From contig DHAH01000104.1 of assembly GCA_002397345.1 (NCBI GenBank), positions 1 through 13,879 on the forward strand: a stretch of 13,879 bases of DNA, in the 5' to 3' direction. The notes under the pieces were generated by a model, which was given only the letters and a program-made list of their open reading frames with translations, ran no database searches and was not told where the DNA came from. Made by a program: the position numbers and the translations under genes. Within the stretch, counting starts at the first letter, position 1. Every line of letters begins with the position of its first letter. Below are positions 6,653 through 13,879 of the stretch, piece after piece. Origin of the DNA: Clostridiales bacterium UBA4959 (GTDB taxonomy: Bacteria > Bacillota > Clostridia > Oscillospirales > CAG-272).

Positions 6653-9374
6653 AAGGGCGGTGGGTCTTTTGAAAGACAACAGAAGAAATATTCCCATCAA
6701 AAGCGTAATTATTATTGTATTTATGATAGCCATGTCCGCGTCCATCGGCAGTATCGGATATCTGGTTTTTTCGGGCTGGCTTTCTTCCGCGAAGCAGACA
6801 ACCGAGAGTATAGCGGGTGAAATAAACGAGCATATATATAACCAGATCTATTCCTTTCTGCATATACCGGAACAGATAAACGAATCCAATCATAAAATCA
6901 TTGCGAACGAAATCCTTGATTTATCCGATGAGGAACAGCGTGACAAGTTTTTTGTCGGCGTTTTAGATTCATACGAAGACGAGATATACAGTTTCAGCTA
7001 TGGCACCGCAAGCGGTGAATACTACGGCGCGCGCAGGAATGAAAACAATATTATCGAAATCATGAAAAACAACGCCGCCACCGGAGGCTGCTCCTGGTAT
7101 TATTCGGTGAATAAGGACTTAACAGCCGGTGAGCTTACCGTAAAAGCAGGTAAATTTAATCCATGCACGCGTGCCTGGTATAAAGCGGCTGCCGGAGCGG
7201 GCGTCCCTACCTTCTCCCCTGTCTATAAACATTTTCTTATAGATGATTTAGCCATATCATATGCCTGCCCCATTTATAATAACGACGGCACGCTTAATGG
7301 CGTTCTCGGCACACATATGCTTCTCAAGGATATCGGTACATATCTTGCCGATACTATAAGTAAATACAACGGATATGCTGTCATTCTTGAAAAGAATTCA
7401 AATAAACTGATCGCCAATTCTATGGGCGTTAATAATTTCGCCGTTCAGGACGGTGATCTGGAAAGATACGGTATCGGCGAAATTCAGAATTCCGATATTC
7501 AAGACGCCTATGCGCAATATAAAACGAAGCTCGAACCGAATTTCTTTTATGAGGGGAAAGACCAGAACCTTTATATAAACGCAAAAGAGATTCATATGGC
7601 GGGGCTCGATTGGGTGGTTATTTCGGCGATTCCCGAAAGCTATCTGATTACGCCCGCCGTTCAAAGCATCCGCTTAGCGGCAATTCTTGCGGCGCTCTTT
7701 TTACTGCTATCATTTATTATATACATCGTTATAGCCGGAAGGCTGCTTAAGCCCATGAACAGCTTGCTGCAAGCTACCGAGGCTTTTTCCTCCGGGGATT
7801 TAACAAGACGGATCGAGATCGTGAGGAACGATGAAATCGGGAAAATATCGGAATCCTTTAATAATCTGTCTGATAAAATACAATTTCTTATAAATAATCT
7901 TGAAGCCACAGTGAAAAAGCGCACCGAGGAATTGCAGAAAGCAAATATGACCTTGGATGAAAACAAGAATCAGCTTCAACTTATTTTAGATTCCGCCGCA
8001 GAGGCGATTTACGGTATCGACGTGCATGGAAACTGTACGTTCTGCAACATAAGCTGCACCGGAATGCTGGGATATGGCAGTCAGTCGGAACTGCTCGGTA
8101 AAAATATGCACTGGCAGATTCACCATTCCCGGCGAGACGGCACGCCTTTGCCTGCCGAAGATTGTAGGATTTTAAAATCGTTTATTCGGGGACAGGGCGC
8201 TCATGTAGATGATGAAGTGTTTTGGCGCGCCGACGGAACCTCTATTGATGTGGAATATTATTCGTACCCGCAGATTAAAAAAGGAGAAATCATCGGCACT
8301 GTGGTAACCTTTTGGGATATCAGCGACCGGAAACATAAAGAAGCGGAAATAAAGTATCTGAACTGTCATGATATACTCACCGGGCTGTATAACAGAAGGT
8401 GTTTTGAAGAAAATCGCGCGAAAATTGACACCCCGGACAATCTTCCGCTGTCTGTTATTTTCGCGGATGCCAACGGTTTGAAGATGACAAATGATATATT
8501 CGGGCATTCCGCGGGCGACGAGCTGATTAAAAAGTCCTCTGAAATCTTAAAACAAGTATGCAGACCCGACGATATAATCGCGCGTGTCGGCGGTGACGAG
8601 TTTATAATGCTCCTGCCCAAAACAACCGGAGAAGCTGCCGGAAAAATCCTTGCAAAAATTAAATCCGGGTTCGCGGATGCCCGCGTGGAATCTATCAAAT
8701 GCAGTATTTCCCTTGGTTTCGATACGAAAACAAGCCCTGACCAGCCGCTGGACGAGATATTATCCAACGCGGAAAACGCCATGTACAAGGACAAAACGCT
8801 GAATCGCACATCCACAAACAAAAATATTTTCAATACGATTATCGAAACTTTACATTCAAGAAACCCCATGGAGAAAAAGCACGCGATTACCGTCAGCGAG
8901 TTGGGAGTTGGGATCGGGAATGTTTTACATCTCCCCGAAACCGAAATCAGTAAATTGAAACGCGCGGGTTATCTGCATGACATCGGTAAAATCGCGCACA
9001 ATAGCAAAGACTGGTCAAAAGATATGATGCTGGATGACGAGCTGGAAAATATGCGTCAGCACGCAGTGGTCGGTTACCGGATTTTAAATTTATTCGACGA
9101 TACGCTGGATCTGGCGGAATATGTATACGGGCATCATGAAAGATGGGACGGCACCGGATATCCAAGGGAACTGAAAGGCGAGCAAATCCCTCTGATATCC
9201 CGAATCATTGCGGTCGCCGAAACCTACGACCGTGTGCTGAACAGAGGCGGGCTTTCCCCAGAAGAACGAAAAGCGGCGGCGCTTGATGTTATAAAAAAAG
9301 GCGCGGGAACACATTTTGACCCGCGAATCGCCGAAATATTTGTTAAGATGTTAGAAAAAAAAGAAAAGCTTTAA
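6636..9374 (+). CDS. Membrane dCache-HAMP-PAS-GGDEF-HD-GYP protein (bifunctional c-di-GMP enzyme)
   Basis: A 912-residue protein. TM1 about 22-48; extracellular double-Cache ligand domain about 50-342, with the ligand motif region RAWYKAA at 179-185 and SYACPIY at 208-214; TM2 about 345-368; HAMP about 368-420; coiled coil about 420-447; PAS about 445-570; GGDEF about 578-725; HD-GYP about 730-905. The cyclase site is intact (GGDEF 652-656) with a product-inhibition I-site R643-x-x-D646 exactly five residues upstream. The HD-GYP part has H749, H781-D782, H809, H833-H834 and GTGYP at 839-843. The usual Asp in the later 'aDxYDA' motif is E862. It probably makes or degrades c-di-GMP in response to an extracellular ligand. 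The ATG at 6636 overlaps the previous gene and has no clear ribosome binding site; a TTG at 6669 behind GGTGGG is an alternative start. Confidence 0.92.
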   Translation: MTDKAKRAVGLLKDNRRNIPIKSVIIIVFMIAMSASIGSIGYLVFSGWLSSAKQTTESIAGEINEHIYNQIYSFLHIPEQINESNHKIIANEILDLSDEEQRDKFFVGVLDSYEDEIYSFSYGTASGEYYGARRNENNIIEIMKNNAATGGCSWYYSVNKDLTAGELTVKAGKFNPCTRAWYKAAAGAGVPTFSPVYKHFLIDDLAISYACPIYNNDGTLNGVLGTHMLLKDIGTYLADTISKYNGYAVILEKNSNKLIANSMGVNNFAVQDGDLERYGIGEIQNSDIQDAYAQYKTKLEPNFFYEGKDQNLYINAKEIHMAGLDWVVISAIPESYLITPAVQSIRLAAILAALFLLLSFIIYIVIAGRLLKPMNSLLQATEAFSSGDLTRRIEIVRNDEIGKISESFNNLSDKIQFLINNLEATVKKRTEELQKANMTLDENKNQLQLILDSAAEAIYGIDVHGNCTFCNISCTGMLGYGSQSELLGKNMHWQIHHSRRDGTPLPAEDCRILKSFIRGQGAHVDDEVFWRADGTSIDVEYYSYPQIKKGEIIGTVVTFWDISDRKHKEAEIKYLNCHDILTGLYNRRCFEENRAKIDTPDNLPLSVIFADANGLKMTNDIFGHSAGDELIKKSSEILKQVCRPDDIIARVGGDEFIMLLPKTTGEAAGKILAKIKSGFADARVESIKCSISLGFDTKTSPDQPLDEILSNAENAMYKDKTLNRTSTNKNIFNTIIETLHSRNPMEKKHAITVSELGVGIGNVLHLPETEISKLKRAGYLHDIGKIAHNSKDWSKDMMLDDELENMRQHAVVGYRILNLFDDTLDLAEYVYGHHERWDGTGYPRELKGEQIPLISRIIAVAETYDRVLNRGGLSPEERKAAALDVIKKGAGTHFDPRIAEIFVKMLEKKEKL

Positions 9375-9442
9375 AAAAGTGGTATAAAATAAATCAGTGG
9401 CATCTACATTTTAATATATTTTATTGAAAGGGCTTATTTAAA

Positions 9443-10630
9443 ATGAAAAAGCACGTTAAAAACAATGTATACTGGGTGGGTAAAGTCGATTGGGAGCTTC
9501 AAAAATTTCATGGCAGCGAATATTCGACCCATAAAGGTTCAACTTATAATTCCTATTTAATTGAGGAAGAAAAAACCGTTCTGATCGATACGGTTTGGGC
9601 GCCGTTCGCGGAGGAGTTCGTCGAGAACCTTGCAAGTGAAATCGATTTGAATAAAATTGATTTTATCATTGCCAATCACGGAGAAGTTGACCACAGCGGA
9701 GCCCTCCCCGCCCTAATGAAGCACATTCCGGACAAGCCGATTTACTGTACCGCTAATGCCGTTAAATCATTAAAGGGGCAATATCATGAGGACTGGAATT
9801 TCCGCGTCGTAAAGACCGGTGATAAAATTGATATCGGTAACGGAAAAGAACTTATTTTCGTTGAAATGACAATGCTGCATTGGCCGGACAGCATGGCGAC
9901 TTATCTGACCGGTGACAATATACTTTTCAGCAACGACGCGTTCGGCCAGCATTTGGCGACCGAAAAACTGTTTAACGATCAGATTGACCAATGTGATCTT
10001 TTTAACGAGTCGATAAAATATTATGCGAATATCCTCACTCCTTTCAGCCCCATGCTGAGAAAAAAGCTGGATGAAGTGACCGCGCTTAATCTTCCGATAG
10101 AAATAATCGCGACAAGCCACGGGGTTGTTTGGAGAGAAAATCCCGTGCAGATTATTGAAAAATACGCGCATTGGGCAAATGATTATAAAGAAAATCAAAT
10201 CACCGTCATTTACGACACTATGTGGAACGGCACAAAAATACTGGCGGAAAAGATTGCGGAGGGGATCACGGCAGCCGACCCCGAGGTGACCGTTAAAATC
10301 CATAATCTTGCCAAAAGCGATGAAAACGACCTGATTACCGAGGTGTTCAAATCCAAAACAGTTATTATAGGTTCGCCCACTATCTCAAACAGCATATTGC
10401 ATTCGGTGGCGGGGTTTATTCACCTTATGAAGGAATTAAAGTTCAAAGGTAAAAAAGCCGCCGCGTTCGGCTGTTTTGGCTGGAGCGGCGAATCGGTAAA
10501 AGTGATGAATGAATTATTGGCGAATGCGGGTTTTGAAATTATCAGCGACGGATTTAAAAATCAATGGAATCCGGATATCGAAGCACAAAATTCCGCCATA
10601 GCTTTCGGTAAAACGATAGCTGACAAGTAA
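9443..10630 (+). CDS. fprA: FprA-family A-type flavoprotein (flavodiiron O2/NO reductase)
   Basis: A 395-residue class A flavodiiron protein, the normal length. Residues 1-250 form the metallo-beta-lactamase-like domain with the di-iron ligands H79, E81, D83 (NHGEVDHSG), H146 (LHWPDS), D165 (SNDAFG) and H226 (TSHGVVW), all present and at the same numbers I recall for Desulfovibrio gigas ROO. Residues 253-395 are the flavodoxin domain: the FMN phosphate loop is YDTMWNGTK (257-265), with SPTISNSILHSVA (311-323) and FGCFGWSGE (342-350). It reduces O2 to water or NO to N2O in the cytoplasm, taking electrons from rubredoxin, which is not encoded here. The ATG at 9443 has AAAGGG at 9426-9431. Eno starts 20 bases after the stop, so the two are probably cotranscribed. 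No rubredoxin or flavin-reductase domain is fused. Confidence 0.93.
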   Translation: MKKHVKNNVYWVGKVDWELQKFHGSEYSTHKGSTYNSYLIEEEKTVLIDTVWAPFAEEFVENLASEIDLNKIDFIIANHGEVDHSGALPALMKHIPDKPIYCTANAVKSLKGQYHEDWNFRVVKTGDKIDIGNGKELIFVEMTMLHWPDSMATYLTGDNILFSNDAFGQHLATEKLFNDQIDQCDLFNESIKYYANILTPFSPMLRKKLDEVTALNLPIEIIATSHGVVWRENPVQIIEKYAHWANDYKENQITVIYDTMWNGTKILAEKIAEGITAADPEVTVKIHNLAKSDENDLITEVFKSKTVIIGSPTISNSILHSVAGFIHLMKELKFKGKKAAAFGCFGWSGESVKVMNELLANAGFEIISDGFKNQWNPDIEAQNSAIAFGKTIADK

Positions 10631-10635
10631 TATAA

Positions 10636-11934
<1,299 letters not shown>

Positions 11935-11961
11935 GAGAAAGCTATATCCGAGGTGATATAA

Positions 11962-12132
11962 ATGCAAAATCACGGTAACGACAACAAAATGAAAAGCACC
12001 AAAAATAAAAAGAAAGAGGACGGGAAATTCCGTTCAAAGCATATAAAGCATGACCCCAACGCAGAAAGTGCCCGTGCTGTTTACGGTTTAAACAGCACTA
12101 ATTCCGAAGCAAAAGACGAAAATTTACGCTGA
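11962..12132 (+). CDS. Small basic hydrophilic protein, CPC_1213-like
   Basis: A 56-residue, Lys/Asn-rich protein starting MQNHGNDNKMKSTKNKKKED, with a central GKFRSKHIKHDPNAESARAV (21-40). That central block resembles the small clostridial family annotated as CPC_1213 family protein, recalled from memory and not checked. It has no hydrophobic stretch, and a disordered N-terminal half is likely. The ATG at 11962 has AGGTGAT (11951-11957), four bases upstream, and lies 27 bases after the eno stop. A strong terminator follows directly, so it is the last gene of the fprA-eno transcript. The function is unknown; the Lys-rich head suggests nucleic acid or ribosome contact, which is speculation. 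Confidence 0.7.
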   Translation: MQNHGNDNKMKSTKNKKKEDGKFRSKHIKHDPNAESARAVYGLNSTNSEAKDENLR

Positions 12133-12141
12133 AACAAAAGC

Positions 12142-12190
12142 CGCCTGTTTATCGATTAATAAAGATAAACAGGCGTTCTTTTTATTTTTT
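12142..12190. terminator. Bidirectional terminator between convergent transcripts
   Basis: A perfect 12-bp stem (CGCCTGTTTATC at 12142-12153 with its complement at 12164-12175) and 10-base loop are followed on the + strand by a T-rich run to 12190. On the minus strand the arm is followed by GCTTTTGTTT. The T-run overlaps the last codons of the minus-strand GH5 gene. Confidence 0.9.
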
Positions 12191-13201
12191 ACTTACCGCT
12201 TTAACGTAATCAACATTTGTTACATTATTATTTTCGTCGGTTATATTGCTGAATCCGCGGTAACTCCAAACCGCTCGCCCGATGCCGTAGGACAGCAGTA
12301 AATCCGCAAGGTCATTGCACCAGCGTATGGCGGAGTCCTGCGGAGCATTCGCGATAACTCCGTATTCGCCGCAATATAACGGACGTTTGTTTTTATTTAT
12401 AAATTTAAATGCCGGCCGAAGCACGCGCTCAAGGGATGATTTATCAAAGATTCCCTTCTCACTGTCCGGTATGCTACCGCCATAAAAATCCTTATGCAAT
12501 TCGGTGTTCACCGGATATTCTACCACAGCCTTATACCTGCGGGTATTTTCCATCCAGCTTGCCCCCTGATGCGTGAATATCATCGGATGATACATATGGA
12601 AGGTGTATATAATACGCGGATTATCCGAAACATATAAATTCTTAAGTTCCGACGCGGAGTTCCAATAATTGCCGCCTATTATTATTTTACGCGACGGGTT
12701 TACGGCGTGGATTTCCGCGGCTGTGCGCACCCACAAATCGTTCCATGGCTCTGATGATTTTGTCACCAGCTCGTTCAGCAGTTCAAACGTCAACTTTTCA
12801 CCTTCGTTTTGGTAACGCTCGGAGAAAAAACGCCAGATGTTTATATATCGCTTCTGCATAGCTTCATTTTCAAGCAGGCTGTTCTTTTCGCCGTCGCCGA
12901 AAAAGAATCCGGGCGCGTGATGTAGGTCGAGCACCATATTTATACCGCTGCCCTTGCACCACTCAAGGCAGTTGTCTATATAAATCAGCCCATCCTCGCG
13001 GTAAATTCCCGGTTTATCGTCGTCTTCAAATATATAATAGTCAACCGGAACGCGCACATGATCCATACCCCACGACGCTATGCGCTCAATATCTGCCGCT
13101 GTGATGTAACGGCGGAAATGGTCGTGCGATTTTTTGCCATACTGCGATATCCAGTGTCCCAGATTCGCGCCCGCCATGTAACCTTCATTTTTGTACAACA
13201 T
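12182..13201 (-). CDS. Glycoside hydrolase family 5 (cellulase-fold) enzyme, apparently intracellular
   Basis: A 339-residue (beta/alpha)8 glycoside hydrolase of GH5 type. It opens with GANLGHWISQY (11-21), like exo-beta-glucanases. The conserved residues are R50 (HVRVP), H94-H95 (LDLHHAPG), N143-E144 as the acid/base, H202 (FHMYHP), E279 as nucleophile (CGEYG) and W312 (VWSYRGF). The acid/base motif reads LLNELV where most relatives have NEP. No signal peptide, linker or carbohydrate-binding module is present, so it should act in the cytoplasm on imported beta-linked oligosaccharides; the exact substrate cannot be told. The ATG at 13199-13201 has GAGAGGG just upstream. It has its own promoter, is divergent from arsR and stands alone, with no transporter or sugar regulator beside it in the window. 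Confidence 0.88.
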   Translation of the reverse strand: MLYKNEGYMAGANLGHWISQYGKKSHDHFRRYITAADIERIASWGMDHVRVPVDYYIFEDDDKPGIYREDGLIYIDNCLEWCKGSGINMVLDLHHAPGFFFGDGEKNSLLENEAMQKRYINIWRFFSERYQNEGEKLTFELLNELVTKSSEPWNDLWVRTAAEIHAVNPSRKIIIGGNYWNSASELKNLYVSDNPRIIYTFHMYHPMIFTHQGASWMENTRRYKAVVEYPVNTELHKDFYGGSIPDSEKGIFDKSSLERVLRPAFKFINKNKRPLYCGEYGVIANAPQDSAIRWCNDLADLLLSYGIGRAVWSYRGFSNITDENNNVTNVDYVKAVSKK

Positions 13202-13249
13202 AATATTCCCTCTCCATCATGTTATATTATTTTTTTATGAGCTGGTCCC

Positions 13250-13278
13250 AGTATATACCTTTCCCGCCCGTTTGTAAA
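13250..13278 (-). promoter_or_regulatory. Promoter of the GH5 gene
   Basis: On the minus strand TTTACA (13273-13278), a 17-base spacer and TATACT (13250-13255). The leader to the ATG is about 40 bases. It is back to back with the arsR promoter, with 24 bases between the two -35 boxes. Confidence 0.65.
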
Positions 13279-13302
13279 GGCTATTTATTATAACGAAACA
13301 TA

Positions 13303-13331
13303 TTGACAAAATTTGATTTGGCGCATATAAT
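13303..13331 (+). promoter_or_regulatory. Consensus promoter of arsR
   Basis: TTGACA (13303-13308), exactly 17 bases, then TATAAT (13326-13331): a perfect sigma-A consensus. Such a strong promoter fits control by a tight repressor at the operator just downstream. Confidence 0.9.
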
Positions 13332-13339
13332 ATTATTAT

Positions 13340-13355
13340 ATCAAATAATATTGAT
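13340..13355. promoter_or_regulatory. ArsR operator 1, ATCAA-N6-TTGAT
   Basis: An inverted repeat with ATCAA at 13340-13344 and TTGAT at 13351-13355 lies at or just after the expected transcription start, nine bases past the -10 box. The same arrangement recurs at 13692-13707 before the permease gene. ArsR/SmtB repressors commonly bind imperfect AT-rich repeats of this kind. Confidence 0.7.
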
Positions 13356-13368
13356 GTGAGGTGTCTGT

Positions 13369-13680
13369 TTGGAAAACAAAAATAAAAACAACGCGAAAGT
13401 GTTTAAAGCATTCTGCGACGAAAAACGCCTGCGGATACTTGAGCTGTTACAGGGCGGCGAGAAATGCGCCTGTGTATTGCTGGAGCAACTGGATATAGGG
13501 CAGTCAGGGCTTTCATACCATATGAAGATTTTAGTTGAGTCGGGTATTGTGGAGAGCCGTCAGGAAGGTAAGTGGACGCATTATAAAATCAGCGCAAAAG
13601 GCAGCGCTTACGCCGCCGCGCTGCTTGCCGAACTGACAACACCGAATGCGGCTATAAAAGAAAACTATTGCCGCGAATGA
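13369..13680 (+). CDS. arsR: ArsR-family metalloregulator
   Basis: A 103-residue ArsR/SmtB winged-helix repressor. Residues 10-30 are helices 1-2 (KVFKAFCDEKRLRILELLQ), the DNA-recognition helix is about 44-57 (GQSGLSYHMKILVESG) and the wing is VESRQEGKWTHYKIS (61-75). C33 and C35 (EKCACVLLEQL) sit where the ELCVCDL motif of arsenic-sensing ArsR proteins lies, so As(III) or Sb(III) sensing is likely; C16 or C101 could give a third thiol. The start is a TTG at 13369 behind TGAGGTG (13356-13362). It is the first gene of an operon with an ArsP-like permease 44 bases downstream, and both genes have a matching operator in front. Repressor function is secure; the exact metalloid is inferred. Confidence 0.88.
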   Translation: MENKNKNNAKVFKAFCDEKRLRILELLQGGEKCACVLLEQLDIGQSGLSYHMKILVESGIVESRQEGKWTHYKISAKGSAYAAALLAELTTPNAAIKENYCRE

Positions 13681-13691
13681 TAAAATATTAC

Positions 13692-13707
13692 ATCAATAAT
13701 TTTTGAT
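13692..13707. promoter_or_regulatory. ArsR operator 2, ATCAA-N6-TTGAT
   Basis: ATCAA at 13692-13696 and TTGAT at 13703-13707 have the same six-base gap as operator 1. The symmetry extends to ACATCAA/TTGATGT (13690-13709). It lies between arsR and the permease start, 17 bases before the ATG at 13725, so a bound repressor could block elongation or an internal promoter. It could instead work as a weak hairpin in RNA. Confidence 0.6.
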
Positions 13708-13724
13708 GTTAAGAAGGGTTTTTA

Positions 13725-13879
13725 ATGCAAGTATTAAAAACGGTCTGGGATTTTTTCCAGAACCAAATTCTCGGAATGAAATGGCTGAATGCGTTAATAG
13801 GACGCGTGTTATCCGTTTTAGGGCTGGATATCTCTAATCGATGGGTCGGCAGCATGCAGTTTTTCATTTATGACGTTAT
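13725..13879 (+). CDS. ArsP-like permease (COG0701 type), N-terminal part, runs off window
   Basis: The frame starts at an ATG at 13725 with GAAGGG at 13713-13718 upstream and is open to the end of the window, giving 51 residues. The sequence MQVLKTVWDFFQNQILGMKW and the following LIGRVLSVLGLDIS resemble the N-terminus of clostridial COG0701/ArsP permeases as I remember them, before the first membrane helix. ArsP proteins export trivalent organoarsenicals; others of the group are linked to arsenite or are uncharacterised. The position directly behind an arsenic-type arsR and a repeated operator supports a metalloid efflux role. Too little is present to see the transport residues, so the call rests on a short match plus context. 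Confidence 0.65.
   Translation, partial: MQVLKTVWDFFQNQILGMKWLNALIGRVLSVLGLDISNRWVGSMQFFIYDV

Noticed and set aside
8366..8869. Long minus-strand open frame (167 codons) across the GGDEF region
   Set aside because: It lies antisense to an intact, motif-rich coding region, shows no recognisable domain and has no good ribosome binding site.
9770..10303. Minus-strand open frame (177 codons) inside fprA
   Set aside because: Antisense to a fully conserved flavodiiron protein with all ligands; no family resemblance.

Overview
The window looks like chromosome of an anaerobic, probably spore-forming Firmicute of class Clostridia. The signs are moderately low G+C, strong purine-rich ribosome binding sites (GGAGG type), near-consensus sigma-A promoters, several TTG starts, a flavodiiron (FprA) oxygen/NO reductase, ferritin-like di-iron proteins and a DUF2200 gene of the kind seen in clostridia. 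The assignment is inference; there is no rRNA or other marker gene here. I see no tRNA, rRNA, CRISPR array, transposase or phage gene.

Layout. 1-1240: the tail of a class I SAM methyltransferase with a strong terminator, a DUF2200 gene, then a 337-base gap holding a perfect 18-bp hairpin and the promoter and operator-like palindrome of the next gene. 1241-2383: an XRE-type regulator with a long helical C-terminal part. 2526-2969: a YjcF-like GNAT acetyltransferase behind a good promoter. 3084-4267: two ferritin-like proteins (a 69-residue helical hairpin on + and a full 171-residue di-iron protein on -) on either side of a 78-residue protein that is about 40% asparagine (- strand), each minus-strand gene with its own terminator.

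4408-9374 is the most striking part: a two-gene cyclic-di-GMP operon behind tandem promoters. The first protein is soluble: receiver, PAS, degenerate GGDEF and intact EAL. The second is a membrane sensor: dCache, HAMP, PAS, intact GGDEF with I-site, and HD-GYP. The genes overlap by 17 bases. Between them they hold a predicted cyclase and both known phosphodiesterase classes, so the operon probably sets c-di-GMP level in response to an extracellular ligand and to phosphorylation by an unseen kinase.

9443-12132: fprA (flavodiiron protein), eno (enolase) and a 56-residue basic protein follow with short gaps and end at a strong hairpin terminator shared with the convergent gene on the other strand, a GH5-family glycoside hydrolase without signal peptide (12182-13201, -). 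13303-13879: a perfect-consensus promoter (TTGACA-17-TATAAT) drives an ArsR repressor with an arsenic-type CxC motif, followed by the start of an ArsP-like permease that runs off the window. Identical-architecture operators (ATCAA-N6-TTGAT) lie before both genes. Most of the window is recognisable families; the less explained pieces are the Asn-rich protein, the small basic protein after enolase and the HD-GYP metal-ligand substitution.
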